This document shows positions 26,111 to 33,548 of a stretch of 64,000 nt of DNA, one piece after another. The DNA lies in contig NZ_JAAKZY010000009.1 in the NCBI RefSeq assembly GCF_011045015.1, forward strand, positions 1-64,000, written 5' to 3'. This DNA comes from Streptomyces scabichelini (GTDB lineage: Bacteria > Actinomycetota > Actinomycetes > Streptomycetales > Streptomycetaceae). The notes below the pieces were generated by a model that did not search any database, was not told the origin of the DNA, and worked only from the letters and a program-made list of their open reading frames with translations. How positions within the stretch are numbered: position 1 is the stretch's first letter; each line of letters begins with the position of its first letter. The position numbers and the translations under genes were made by a program.

Positions 26111-26911
26111 TCAGAAGCCGCGGGTGGTCAGCCACTCGTCCATGGCGACGGCGACGAAGTCGCCGATCGGCAGGTGGTCGAGTTCGTTGTCCAGCGCGAA
26201 GCGCTTGATCCGCCGCTTCAGTTTCAGCGCGGCTGGCACGGACGAGTCGAAACTCTCCCTGGCGATGACGCGCTGATTGAGAAGAACGGCAAGGGCGGGA
26301 ATGTCTCCCGGACGGCCGGGTCCCTGTGCCCACGGCGCGCTCTCAGTCGGCGCTTCGCTCGATTGAGTTCCCTGGTGGTGCTCCGGAATCAGCTCAGCAC
26401 CCTGCACAGGAAACGCAGTACCCCCTGCCACCGCAGACGTTGCCGGGCGGACCGCTACCTCAGCAGCCGGAGCCGTACCGGGAACTTCGGAGGCGGGATG
26501 ACCCTGCACTGCGGGCTGCTCGCCATGCTTATCGGTGGGCGCTACCGACTCCTCAACTGTGACCGGATTCGGCTCGGGCGTGGTACCAGCCTCTTGAAGT
26601 GACTGGCCTTTGGCTGCTTCCCGGACGGCACCGCTGGAGCGATCCGCAGCAGCCGTGGGCGCAGCAATCGGCGCAGTGTCCGCCACCGCAACGTCCGTTA
26701 CCGCATACGCCCGGACGGGCGCGGATGCGACGGCGGAGTCTGCCTGGAGCGCGTTCTCGGACGCCTGATCCGTAACGGGTGTGGTGGCCTGTTCGGGGGT
26801 GAGTTCGGCGGCTGGGGGAGGAGGCGGCGGGGTCGTCTTCCTGGCCGCGCCCAGGGTGCGACCGCCCGTGCGGCGGGCCGGGGGCTTCAGCTTCTCGTTC
26901 TTTTCGGTCAT
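26111..26911 (-). CDS. ParB-like protein with proline-rich linker and RHH-type C-terminus
   Basis: 266 residues. Residues 1-30 are basic (KLKPPARRTGGRTLGAARKT), then a proline run and a long Ala/Thr/Pro/Glu-rich low-complexity region to about residue 200. The conserved end holds ESFDSSVPAALKLKRRIKRF and a helix DFVAVAMDEWLTTRGF, paralogous to the 103-residue protein downstream. The ATG overlaps the parA stop (ATGA), so the two are coupled. An adaptor that binds the centromere through its C-terminus and ParA through its N-terminus is the natural reading. It lacks a classical ParB HTH domain. Confidence 0.65.
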   Translation of the reverse strand: MTEKNEKLKPPARRTGGRTLGAARKTTPPPPPPAAELTPEQATTPVTDQASENALQADSAVASAPVRAYAVTDVAVADTAPIAAPTAAADRSSGAVREAAKGQSLQEAGTTPEPNPVTVEESVAPTDKHGEQPAVQGHPASEVPGTAPAAEVAVRPATSAVAGGTAFPVQGAELIPEHHQGTQSSEAPTESAPWAQGPGRPGDIPALAVLLNQRVIARESFDSSVPAALKLKRRIKRFALDNELDHLPIGDFVAVAMDEWLTTRGF

Positions 26912-27636
26912 GCCTGGGTCAGCTCCTTCATCAGGTTGGCGTACTCGCTCAGTTCGGTGGGGATTTCGCCGAAGGCCTCCATGTAGTGGACCCAGGAGTG
27001 GACGGTGGTGTCGGCGAGCGGGAACGGCTCGTCGCGGTCGGGGCCGATGCCCTCACCTATGGGCGGGTCGAGGAGCTGGTCCTTCGCGGTGCGGGGCAGG
27101 CTGGTGCGGTCGTCGGCCTTGACCATGACGACGTGGGCGGTGACGCCGTGGGTGTTGCGGGCGGCTGCGCGTTCGGCTTCGTCGAAGGTGGCGACGAGTT
27201 TGCGGCGCTCGATCTTGGTGGGGGCGACCGGCACGAGCAGCAGGTTCGCCTCGGTAACAGCCTCGTGGAAGATCCGGGCGCTGCCGCCGCCGGCGTCGAC
27301 CACGATCGCGCCGAACTCGGCGCGCTTGGCTGAGATGTACTCGGCGATGTCGTCGAACGGGTACCGCTCGATGACCAGGTTGGCGGGGATGTCGAAGCCG
27401 GCGGCCTGGGCGACTTTGAACCAGTCGTACGCGGACTGGCTGGTGGCGTCGGCGTCCAACAGCAGCGTGGGCAGATCGAGGACGACGGCGTAGTAGAGGG
27501 CGTAGTAGAGGGCGATGAACCCGGCGCTGGTGGTCTTGCCGGTGCCGCCCTTGAGCATGCCGACGACGATGACGAAGGCGTCCCAGGCGCCCGCGGTGGC
27601 CGCGGCCAGAGTGTTGTGGCGGGTGTTCTCGTTCAC
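26908..27636 (-). CDS. parA: ParA-type partition ATPase
   Basis: 242 residues from the GTG at 27636. The deviant Walker A motif KGGTGKTT is at residues 29-36; switch and Walker B regions follow as LLLDADATSQSAYDWF and GAIVVDAGGGS. LLLVPVAPTKIERRKLVATF and HVVMVKADDR fit the ParA/MinD family. In the usual Walker B DxD region this protein has VVDAGGG, typical of small plasmid ParA proteins. A GTG at 27789 would lengthen it but has no ribosome-binding site, while 27636 follows AGGAG at somewhat long spacing. It should drive ATP-dependent segregation of DNA carrying the nearby repeats. Confidence 0.82.
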   Translation of the reverse strand: MNENTRHNTLAAATAGAWDAFVIVVGMLKGGTGKTTSAGFIALYYALYYAVVLDLPTLLLDADATSQSAYDWFKVAQAAGFDIPANLVIERYPFDDIAEYISAKRAEFGAIVVDAGGGSARIFHEAVTEANLLLVPVAPTKIERRKLVATFDEAERAAARNTHGVTAHVVMVKADDRTSLPRTAKDQLLDPPIGEGIGPDRDEPFPLADTTVHSWVHYMEAFGEIPTELSEYANLMKELTQA

Positions 27637-27819
27637 GTGTGCTTGATCTCCTGAAACCGGAAAGGTGTGTTGACTTGGCGGTTGTCGACGACCTTGACGC
27701 AGGCTTCGGGAGTGGCGTGTGGGGGGGAGCCCTTGCTGGGCGACTGCGACCGGGATGGTGGGTGGGCGGGTCGTCGAGTCCAGCGGCACGTCGGGGGATA
27801 TGTGCCAGGACGGAGGCGC

Positions 27820-28392
27820 TCATGGCCGCCTCCTCATGTCGCGGGCTGGGCTGTGGTGGTGCTGGGGCCGCATGCGGGTGCCTGCTTGGTGCAGGAGCCG
27901 GTAGACGGTGGCGGCCGAGTAGTTGCACTCCTGGGCGAGGCCCGGGACCGTGGCTCCGGCCTCGTACCGGGCGCGCAGGGACAGCGCGAGCTTGTGCCGC
28001 TCGACGGCCCGTGCTGCGGCGCGCATCCGTTGGGTCTGCTGTGTGGTGCGCACGGTGCCGCCGGCCTCGATCAGCAGGCGCCGGGCACCGCGCCTGGTCT
28101 CTCCCGCGGCTGTGGCGAGTTCGGTGAGGGTCGCGCCACGCTGCTCGTACAGGGTGCGCAGGTGGGCGGCGAGGCGCCGGCGGGCTTGTGGGTTCTGCCG
28201 CATCCGGCGTGTTTGCCAGGAGGTGCGCATGACGGTTCCGGCGTCGTGCAGCCGGTTGAGGACGGTGCCATACGACAGGCCGCTGGCGGTGACGAGTTCG
28301 TCGACCGTGGCACCGGCCTCGTACTGCTTGCGCAGGGACTGGGGCGTCACCGCCTCGCTCGCATCGGAGGTGAGCGGGGGTTCTGGCTTCAT
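27820..28392 (-). CDS. Protein with three tandem helix-turn-helix repeats
   Basis: 190 residues built from three units of about 55. Each runs RxxYExGATVxxLAxxxxxSxxTVxRLLHxAGxxMR: SLRKQYEAGATVDELVTASG with SYGTVLNRLHDAG, then HLRTLYEQRGATLTELATAA with ARRLLIEAGGTV, then SLRARYEAGATVPGLAQECN with AATVYRLLHQAGTRM. Spacers carry WQTRRMRQ and QQTQRMRA. Each unit looks like a small HTH, so the protein may contact several DNA turns. It overlaps the stop of the gene upstream (ATGA) and lies beside the partition genes, suggesting a replication or copy-control role. I do not recognise a named family. Confidence 0.6.
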   Translation of the reverse strand: MKPEPPLTSDASEAVTPQSLRKQYEAGATVDELVTASGLSYGTVLNRLHDAGTVMRTSWQTRRMRQNPQARRRLAAHLRTLYEQRGATLTELATAAGETRRGARRLLIEAGGTVRTTQQTQRMRAAARAVERHKLALSLRARYEAGATVPGLAQECNYSAATVYRLLHQAGTRMRPQHHHSPARDMRRRP

Positions 28393-29027
28393 GCGGCGGA
28401 CTCCCATTCGCTGAGGGCTTCGGCATGGGCAGCGGCCAGCTCGTCGTAACTGCGCTGGTCGGATGGGGTGATGAGGATCAGGCGGCCGTCGCGGACGATC
28501 AGCACAGCCTTGCTGCGGTGTTCCGCGAGACGGTCCAGCGCCTGCTGGTAGGCAGCTCGCTCCGCCGTGTGCAGGGCCTTGCGCCGGGCCGCGATGCCCC
28601 TGGTGCCGTGATGCTCGGCGACCTTGTCCCAGCCCTGTGCCGGTGTGTGGCCGTTGGGGGCGTCCGGGAGGCGGATACCGAAGCCCTCCAGAGCTCGTGG
28701 TGCGAGCGTCCAGGTCTCCCCGGTGTGCTGGACGAGGCCGTGGTCGGCGAGGCGTTTCAGGGTCCGGTAGGTGGTGGCGCGGGAGACCGAGGAGGTACCG
28801 ACGAGCTCGGCAACGGTCTGCGCGGGGTACTGGTGCAGGGCACTGATGATCATGAGGGCGGTGCTGCCGAGGGCGTGGTGGGCGAAGGCGTCGTGGCCCA
28901 TGAGTTGGCCGAGGACGGTGGAGTCGACGTCGGCCGCCGTGGCCGTCCCAGGGGTGGTCCACTCCTCAAGTGCCGGGTCGGGGGGGGAACTGAGTGGACC
29001 GGCAACGAGACAATCCAGCCGGGCCAC
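28389..29027 (-). CDS. Winged-HTH protein, probably the C-terminal part of a longer plasmid protein
   Basis: Up to 212 residues. The HTH near residues 60-100 reads ALHQYPAQTVAELVGTSSVS, then RATTYRTLKRLADHGLVQHT, like MarR/IclR-type winged helices. The rest is helical, with ERAAYQQALDRLAEHRSKAV near the C-terminus. Its N-terminal end overlaps the preceding gene by 62 bases in another frame, across a run of eight G (28980-28987). One base fewer there would fuse both into about 450 residues. No convincing separate ribosome-binding site is visible. Its stop overlaps the triple-HTH gene. Confidence 0.55.
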   Translation of the reverse strand: MARLDCLVAGPLSSPPDPALEEWTTPGTATAADVDSTVLGQLMGHDAFAHHALGSTALMIISALHQYPAQTVAELVGTSSVSRATTYRTLKRLADHGLVQHTGETWTLAPRALEGFGIRLPDAPNGHTPAQGWDKVAEHHGTRGIAARRKALHTAERAAYQQALDRLAEHRSKAVLIVRDGRLILITPSDQRSYDELAAAHAEALSEWESAA

Positions 29028-29748
29028 CGTGGCCGGGGATGGTGCCGTCGCCTAGGTACCAGATCGAGCCCTCCCGGCCATGGCCCACCCGCAGACGCCG
29101 CAGCCAGCCACACGGCTTGAGGACGGTCTCGTAGACGATCCGCAGCGCCGTGCGGGAGATGCCCGCCTCTTCGGCGGTCTGGCGCTCGCTGGCGTGGTGC
29201 AGGGGTCCGCCCGCGATCTCGGCGAAGTTCAGGTGCGCCCGCAGTACCCGCAGCGCAGTCCGCCCCCGCTCCCCACGCCAGGGCGTGGTCTCGATGCGGT
29301 CCCGCAGCGCGGCGAGAACCTCGAACGCGTCGTGCCGCGAGCCCAGCGCCAAGGTGGTGCCGACGGTGGCCGAGGCGCTGTTCCAGACCCGGCGGATGTA
29401 GTCCAGGGCGCGGCCTTGCCCGGAGCGCAGGACGATGTTGCGGGTGTGCCGTCCGCCTTCGTGCTCGGGGTGCAGCAGGAGTTGGGTGAGCTGGTCGATG
29501 CTGCCGCCGGCGCGGGCGACGTGGCAGGCGATGGCCGCGGTGATCCGGTGACCGTGCTCGGCCGCGCCCTGGCGATCCTCGCGCAGGAACACGGTCCGGC
29601 GGCCGGAGGCGAGCCTGCTGTAACTGCCGGTCGCGTAGCGCCCGGTGAGGTCGCCGAGCAGGACGAGATCGGCCGCGGCCGGAGGGAGTCGGCGGAGGCC
29701 CAGCGGGCCGCGTGCGAGGGGGAGGTGTCGTTTGGTGCTGTGTGGCAC
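28966..29748 (-). CDS. Hypothetical plasmid-type protein, possible N-terminal half of the next ORF
   Basis: 260 residues from a GTG at 29748, which has only a weak ribosome-binding context. It holds the segment LVLLGDLTGRYATGSYSRLA and helical repeats ITAAIACHVARAGGSIDQLT and VWNSASATVGTTL. An HTH-like stretch RQTAEEAGISRTALRIVYET precedes VGHGREGSIWYLGDG. The arrangement resembles replication or primase-associated proteins of actinomycete plasmids, but I cannot name a family. The frame ends just after a homopolymer run, and the protein appears to continue in the next frame. Confidence 0.5.
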   Translation of the reverse strand: MPHSTKRHLPLARGPLGLRRLPPAAADLVLLGDLTGRYATGSYSRLASGRRTVFLREDRQGAAEHGHRITAAIACHVARAGGSIDQLTQLLLHPEHEGGRHTRNIVLRSGQGRALDYIRRVWNSASATVGTTLALGSRHDAFEVLAALRDRIETTPWRGERGRTALRVLRAHLNFAEIAGGPLHHASERQTAEEAGISRTALRIVYETVLKPCGWLRRLRVGHGREGSIWYLGDGTIPGHGGPAGLSRCRSTQFPPRPGT

Positions 29749-30512
29749 GGTGGGGTCGTCTCGCTAAGACGTGGACGCCACCCAGGCCCGCTAAAACCAC
29801 GGGTGGTGTCCGGAACCGACCTCCATCGGCGCCAGCAAGGTCTCCAGAATGGCCGTCCTGAAGGCCCTCGTTTGCCTGGCCCCGAGCGGAGGCAGGCGTC
29901 CCCATCACAGCTCGACCGAGGTCGAACCAGAGCCCCGCCAAAGTCGCCCACCCGTGATCCACACCGGCCAACTCAGGTCCCCCAGAGGCCTGTTGCAGAG
30001 GTCGTTGCCTCTGACTGCCTCCGATCGCCTCCGCAACCCGTCCTAGCAGGTCACAGCCTCATCGCCCCCACACAAGCGCAGGTCAGGAAGGTGCGCTAGC
30101 TGTACCACTGGTTCCTGGCAAAGGCGGTCATGTGCGGCATCTTTGCGGCTCCCGTCGTTGGGTGATGGCCACATCGTCCGGAAGGGCGTCGCGGCACCGC
30201 AATACCTCCTCAGCCTCACGGAAGGGTTTGGGGAAACTGCCTGTTCAGGGCGGGTGCTCGTCTGTGTCCGCAAACTGTCGGTACACCGGCAGCTGTCGCA
30301 TCGCCGCAGATCAGGCATGATCATTTTCGCGAACGGCCCTGTCCGGCGCGATCAATGCGTTTGTGCCGACGTGGGCATTCAGCCGGTTGCAGCACGGCGA
30401 GGTACCGGAACGGGGAGTTGTCCCTGGGCGGTACGGCTGGACGGCGGTCCAGGGCCGTTGCTCAGCGGTGACGATCCACAGTGACCATGCGCGTCGGCGC
30501 GCACATGTGGTG
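29749..30512. other. Intergenic region, nothing recognised
   Basis: About 760 bases between the plasmid-type block and the biosynthetic cluster. Several open frames exist but lack actinomycete codon bias, start sites and protein similarity. No tRNA, attachment site or hairpin was identified. It probably marks the border between two acquired segments. Confidence 0.4.
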
Positions 30513-31340
30513 TCAGGGCAGTCGGACCAGGTTCAGCCGGTAGTCCTCGACCTGGGGCAGCCGCTGGGCGGCGAGACCGCTGAGCACCTCCTGGACCGGG
30601 GTCGGAAGTTCGTCGTACATCGGGGCGGGAAGGCTGCTGAACGTGTGGGAGGCCAGTACTTCAACTCCCGGTCGCCACTCGGCGAGCTGTGCCGGATCGG
30701 CACAGTTCCACTGCATCCGGGCGTCGACCTTGCCCAGCGCGTCGGGCTGGTCCTGGGTGTCGAAGTGGCCGGGGCCGGAGGTGTCGAGGGCGAGCAGGGA
30801 GCCGGGGAAGCGGTCGGCGAGCAGGCCGATGACCTCGCGCACGTCCGTCTCCTGGAGGTAGGGCAGGACGGCTTCGGCGGCGAAAAGGTACGGGCCGCCG
30901 GAGTGCGCGGTGACGGTGTCTGCCCATGCCTCGTCCGTCACCGACGCGGCGATCATCGTTCGGCGCGGGACGTCGGTGAAGCAGGTACGGCGCAGTTCGA
31001 TCACGTCGGGCAGGTCGAGGTCGAACCAGCGGGCCCGGCTGTTGTCGGTGCGTTCGAAACGGGTGTTGAGGCCGGTGCCGATCTCCACGACGGTTCCGGT
31101 GGGATGTTCTGCGAGGAAGTGCGCCACCCAGCGGTCGAACAGGCTGGTGCGCAGGACCGTGCCGAGCAGCATCGGCAGGCCGTCGAAGCGGGCGAAGTCG
31201 TAGTCGATCGCCGCGACGAGTTCCTCGGCGACGGGGTCGCGCAGGACCGCTTCCTTCTTGCGGTTCTCCACCGCCCGGCCGTACAGCGGGATCAGCAGGG
31301 TTTCCTGGATCGTGCCCAGGCGTACGTCGCGCTCGGTCAT
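30513..31340 (-). CDS. SAM-dependent O-methyltransferase, TcmP/leucine-carboxyl-methyltransferase type
   Basis: 275 residues. The fold is class I, in the LCM/TcmP group. IPLYGRAVENRKKEAVLRDP near the N-terminus is typical of this group, motif I is VVEIGTGLNTRFE, WFDLDLPDVIELRR is the acidic ribose-binding strand, and YLFAAEAVLPYLQ follows. Family members methylate polyketides or small acids. The ATG at 31340 with GGAGG at proper spacing is preferred over a GTG at 31352. A Zur-box-like element lies 40 bases upstream, so it forms its own regulated unit at the left end of the cluster. Target in the pathway is unknown. Confidence 0.82.
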   Translation of the reverse strand: MTERDVRLGTIQETLLIPLYGRAVENRKKEAVLRDPVAEELVAAIDYDFARFDGLPMLLGTVLRTSLFDRWVAHFLAEHPTGTVVEIGTGLNTRFERTDNSRARWFDLDLPDVIELRRTCFTDVPRRTMIAASVTDEAWADTVTAHSGGPYLFAAEAVLPYLQETDVREVIGLLADRFPGSLLALDTSGPGHFDTQDQPDALGKVDARMQWNCADPAQLAEWRPGVEVLASHTFSSLPAPMYDELPTPVQEVLSGLAAQRLPQVEDYRLNLVRLP

Positions 31341-31380
31341 GACCGCCTCCACAGTCCCTCAGTGGATGCGCAACGCTATA

Positions 31381-31395
31381 TGAAAATGGGATCCA
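31381..31395. promoter_or_regulatory. Zur-box-like element 1
   Basis: TGAAAATGGGATCCA, just upstream of the methyltransferase gene starting at 31340. It shares the TGAAAA[T/C] arm with elements 2 to 4, while its right arm (CCA) is weaker. The Streptomyces Zur box is close to TGAAAAT-N-ATTTTCA, so assignment to Zur is an inference from pattern and position. Confidence 0.5.
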
Positions 31396-31468
31396 TTAAC
31401 AGCAGCCGGTGCCGTCGTGCCGGGCGACGGCGCCGGACTGCTCGGGAGCGCCATGTACGGTGCGTCGC

Positions 31469-32236
31469 CTAGCGGGTCGCCACCACCACGTAACTGTTGC
31501 CGTACTGCCAGACCGGACCGGCATGCGTGAAACCTGCCTGCTGCAGCAGCCGTACATGCGCCGACAAGGGCAGCCCGGTTCCTTCGCCCGAGCCGTTCCG
31601 CGGCTGTTTGTGGTGGCGCTCGGCGAGGAGGTCCGCCAGCTCCGGGTCGTGGGCCACGGCCGCCCACCACGATTCCCAGTCCTCGTGGGCGAATGCCTGC
31701 TGCCGCTCCGCCCCGCGTCGTCCGACGTGGGTGACGATCCCGGCGGCCTTGGGGCTGCCCTCCGGCGGGAGGTGGTCGCCGTTGACGAGGACGCCGCCGG
31801 GACGCAGCAGCGCGGCGAGTTGCCGGTACGTGTGCTTGAGGGCGTCCGGGGCGAGATAGTGCAGCGCGGTCGTGGACACGGCCGCGTCGAGCGGGCGGTC
31901 CAGACCCAGAGCCTGGATCCAGCCGGTCTTGCCGACGACCGCCTCGACGTAACGGGCGGCGGCACCGTGATGGGTGCGGGCCAGCTCCAGCAGCAGGGGG
32001 TCCATGTCCACGGCCACGATCTCCGCGTCCGGCAGACGACGGGCCAGCCGTGCCGCCAGAGAGCCGGGCCCGCAGCCGAGGTCGAGTACGAGGGGCGTGA
32101 CCGTCCTGTCGGCCGTGATGTGCTCGACCACATCGGCGATCACCGTGAACCGCTCCTCGCGGCCGACGGCGTACCGCTGCTGCTGGCGCTCCCAGCGCTC
32201 CACCCACAGCTCGGCCGTCGCCATGCTCAGCCCCAT
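31469..32236 (-). CDS. Class I SAM-dependent methyltransferase
   Basis: 255 residues. Motif I is LVLDLGCGPGSLAARLARRL near residue 50, followed by IVAVDMDPLLLELART and the motif IV region LDAAVSTTALHYLAPDAL. This is a trans-aconitate/ubiquinone-type small-molecule methyltransferase. The C-terminal part, QQAGFTHAGPVWQYGNSYVV, is typical. A second ATG at 32224 is possible. It reads leftward after a 93-base gap that holds a Zur-box-like element, so it may be transcribed independently of the PLP-enzyme genes. Substrate not predictable; O- or N-methylation of the cluster product is plausible. Confidence 0.82.
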   Translation of the reverse strand: MGLSMATAELWVERWERQQQRYAVGREERFTVIADVVEHITADRTVTPLVLDLGCGPGSLAARLARRLPDAEIVAVDMDPLLLELARTHHGAAARYVEAVVGKTGWIQALGLDRPLDAAVSTTALHYLAPDALKHTYRQLAALLRPGGVLVNGDHLPPEGSPKAAGIVTHVGRRGAERQQAFAHEDWESWWAAVAHDPELADLLAERHHKQPRNGSGEGTGLPLSAHVRLLQQAGFTHAGPVWQYGNSYVVVATR

Positions 32237-32296
32237 CCGGTCGCGCCACCCTCGCTGTTCGCACCTGTCTTCCGGAACTCCTCGGCACCCTACAGG

Positions 32297-32311
32297 TGAA
32301 AACGGTTCCCA
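32297..32311. promoter_or_regulatory. Zur-box-like element 2
   Basis: TGAAAACGGTTCCCA in the gap between the methyltransferase gene (start 32236) and the SufS-like gene (end 32330). On the other strand it reads TGGGAACCGTTTTCA, close to known actinobacterial Zur sites. It lies 61 bases before the start codon at 32236. Confidence 0.55.
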
Positions 32312-32329
32312 TTCACGGTGGATGTCGTG

Positions 32330-33547
32330 TCACTGAAGACTGGCGAGTACGGACAACAACCGGTCGATTTCCTCGGGGGTGTTGTAGAGGTGCAGGCTGA
32401 CGCGCACCGAGCCGGTCGGCTCGCCCGCGCTGCCCTGGCAGTGGTTGTCGGAGCGGACCATGAAGCCGTGGCTGAAGAGGATGAAGCCCAGGTCACCGGA
32501 GTCGATGTCGCGGTGCCGGAAGGTGACGATGCCCTGTCGCTGCTGGACGGGTGAGTCGGCGGCCAGGCTCAGGTGGCAGCCGAGGATCTCGTAGGCGTCC
32601 AGGTGGCGCAGTCCTTCGGTGAGCCGGGCCGCGAGGGCCACGGTCCAGCGCTCGATCCGGTCGGTGCCGACGGCCTCCAGCCAGTCGAGCGCGGCGGCCA
32701 GGGAGGCGATGCCAATGGTGTTCGGGGTGCCGTTCCACCCGCCGGGCGTGAAGTCCGGTCCGCGCCTTTGACGGGCCCAGACCGCTCCGGAGCCGGGCAG
32801 GGCCAGCGCCTTGTGTCCGGAGAAGACGACGAAGTCGACGTCCAGGCCGGCCACGGACACCGGCAGATGGCCGATGCTCTGGGCGGCGTCGAGGCAGATG
32901 ACCGCGTCCGGGCCGACCGCCTGGCGGATGCGGTGGACGTTCATGTTCCCGCCGTAGACGTGGTGCACATGGGTGGCGGCGACGAACCGGGTCCGAGGGC
33001 CGGCCTGCGCCGCCAGCGCGTTGTGGTCGTAGTCGTGCGAGCCGGGCTGGTACGGCATCTGACGGACGTGGACGCGCACCCCCTGACCGGCCAGCAGCTG
33101 TTGGGCCTCCAGCCAGGGTGCGATGTTCGCTTCGTGGTCGGCGACGGGGACGACGATCTCGTCCCCGTCGGTGAGGTACGAGGTCAGCCAGTCACGCGCA
33201 ATCGTGCGCAGCCCCTCGGTCGTGCCGCTGGTGAAGTGCACGCCGGAGCGTTCCGGAGCCGGGTCGGCCAGGAACTCCTTGACGCGGTCCCGGGTCCCCT
33301 CGACCAGATCCGTGGTGCGGTTGGCCCAGGTGTAGGTGCCGCGGCCGGCGTTGGCGTTGGTGGTGGTGAGGTAGGTCTGGGCGGCGTCCAGCACGGCTTG
33401 TGGCTTCTGGGCGGTGGCCGCGCTGTCCAGGTAGGCCAGCTCCGGATGGGCTGTGATGATCGGGAACTGGGCGCGCAGCCCGCGCTGCCATTCGCGTAGG
33501 TCCTCGGGGAAGGCCACGCCGTTGCCCCGGGCGGAGCTGACGGACAT
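32330..33547 (-). CDS. SufS-like cysteine desulfurase / class V aminotransferase
   Basis: 405 residues of PLP fold type I, class V. PELAYLDSAATAQKPQAVLD opens the domain, GVHFTSGTTEGLRTIA binds the cofactor phosphate, VADHEANIAPW gives the stacking His, and FVVFSGHKALALPGSG contains the Schiff-base Lys246. The C-terminal loop RSDNHCQG keeps a Cys at 370 where SufS has its persulfide cysteine, followed by VRVSLHLYNTPEEID. It could mobilise sulfur from cysteine or act as a C-S lyase. The ATG at 33547 overlaps the region of the preceding stop. Pairing with a rhodanese-carrying enzyme suggests sulfur relay. Confidence 0.82.
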   Translation of the reverse strand: MSVSSARGNGVAFPEDLREWQRGLRAQFPIITAHPELAYLDSAATAQKPQAVLDAAQTYLTTTNANAGRGTYTWANRTTDLVEGTRDRVKEFLADPAPERSGVHFTSGTTEGLRTIARDWLTSYLTDGDEIVVPVADHEANIAPWLEAQQLLAGQGVRVHVRQMPYQPGSHDYDHNALAAQAGPRTRFVAATHVHHVYGGNMNVHRIRQAVGPDAVICLDAAQSIGHLPVSVAGLDVDFVVFSGHKALALPGSGAVWARQRRGPDFTPGGWNGTPNTIGIASLAAALDWLEAVGTDRIERWTVALAARLTEGLRHLDAYEILGCHLSLAADSPVQQRQGIVTFRHRDIDSGDLGFILFSHGFMVRSDNHCQGSAGEPTGSVRVSLHLYNTPEEIDRLLSVLASLQ

Positions 33548-33548
33548 G

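Noticed and set aside
29749..30512. Short open frames between the plasmid block and the cluster
   Set aside because: They lack codon bias, ribosome-binding sites and recognisable protein patterns.
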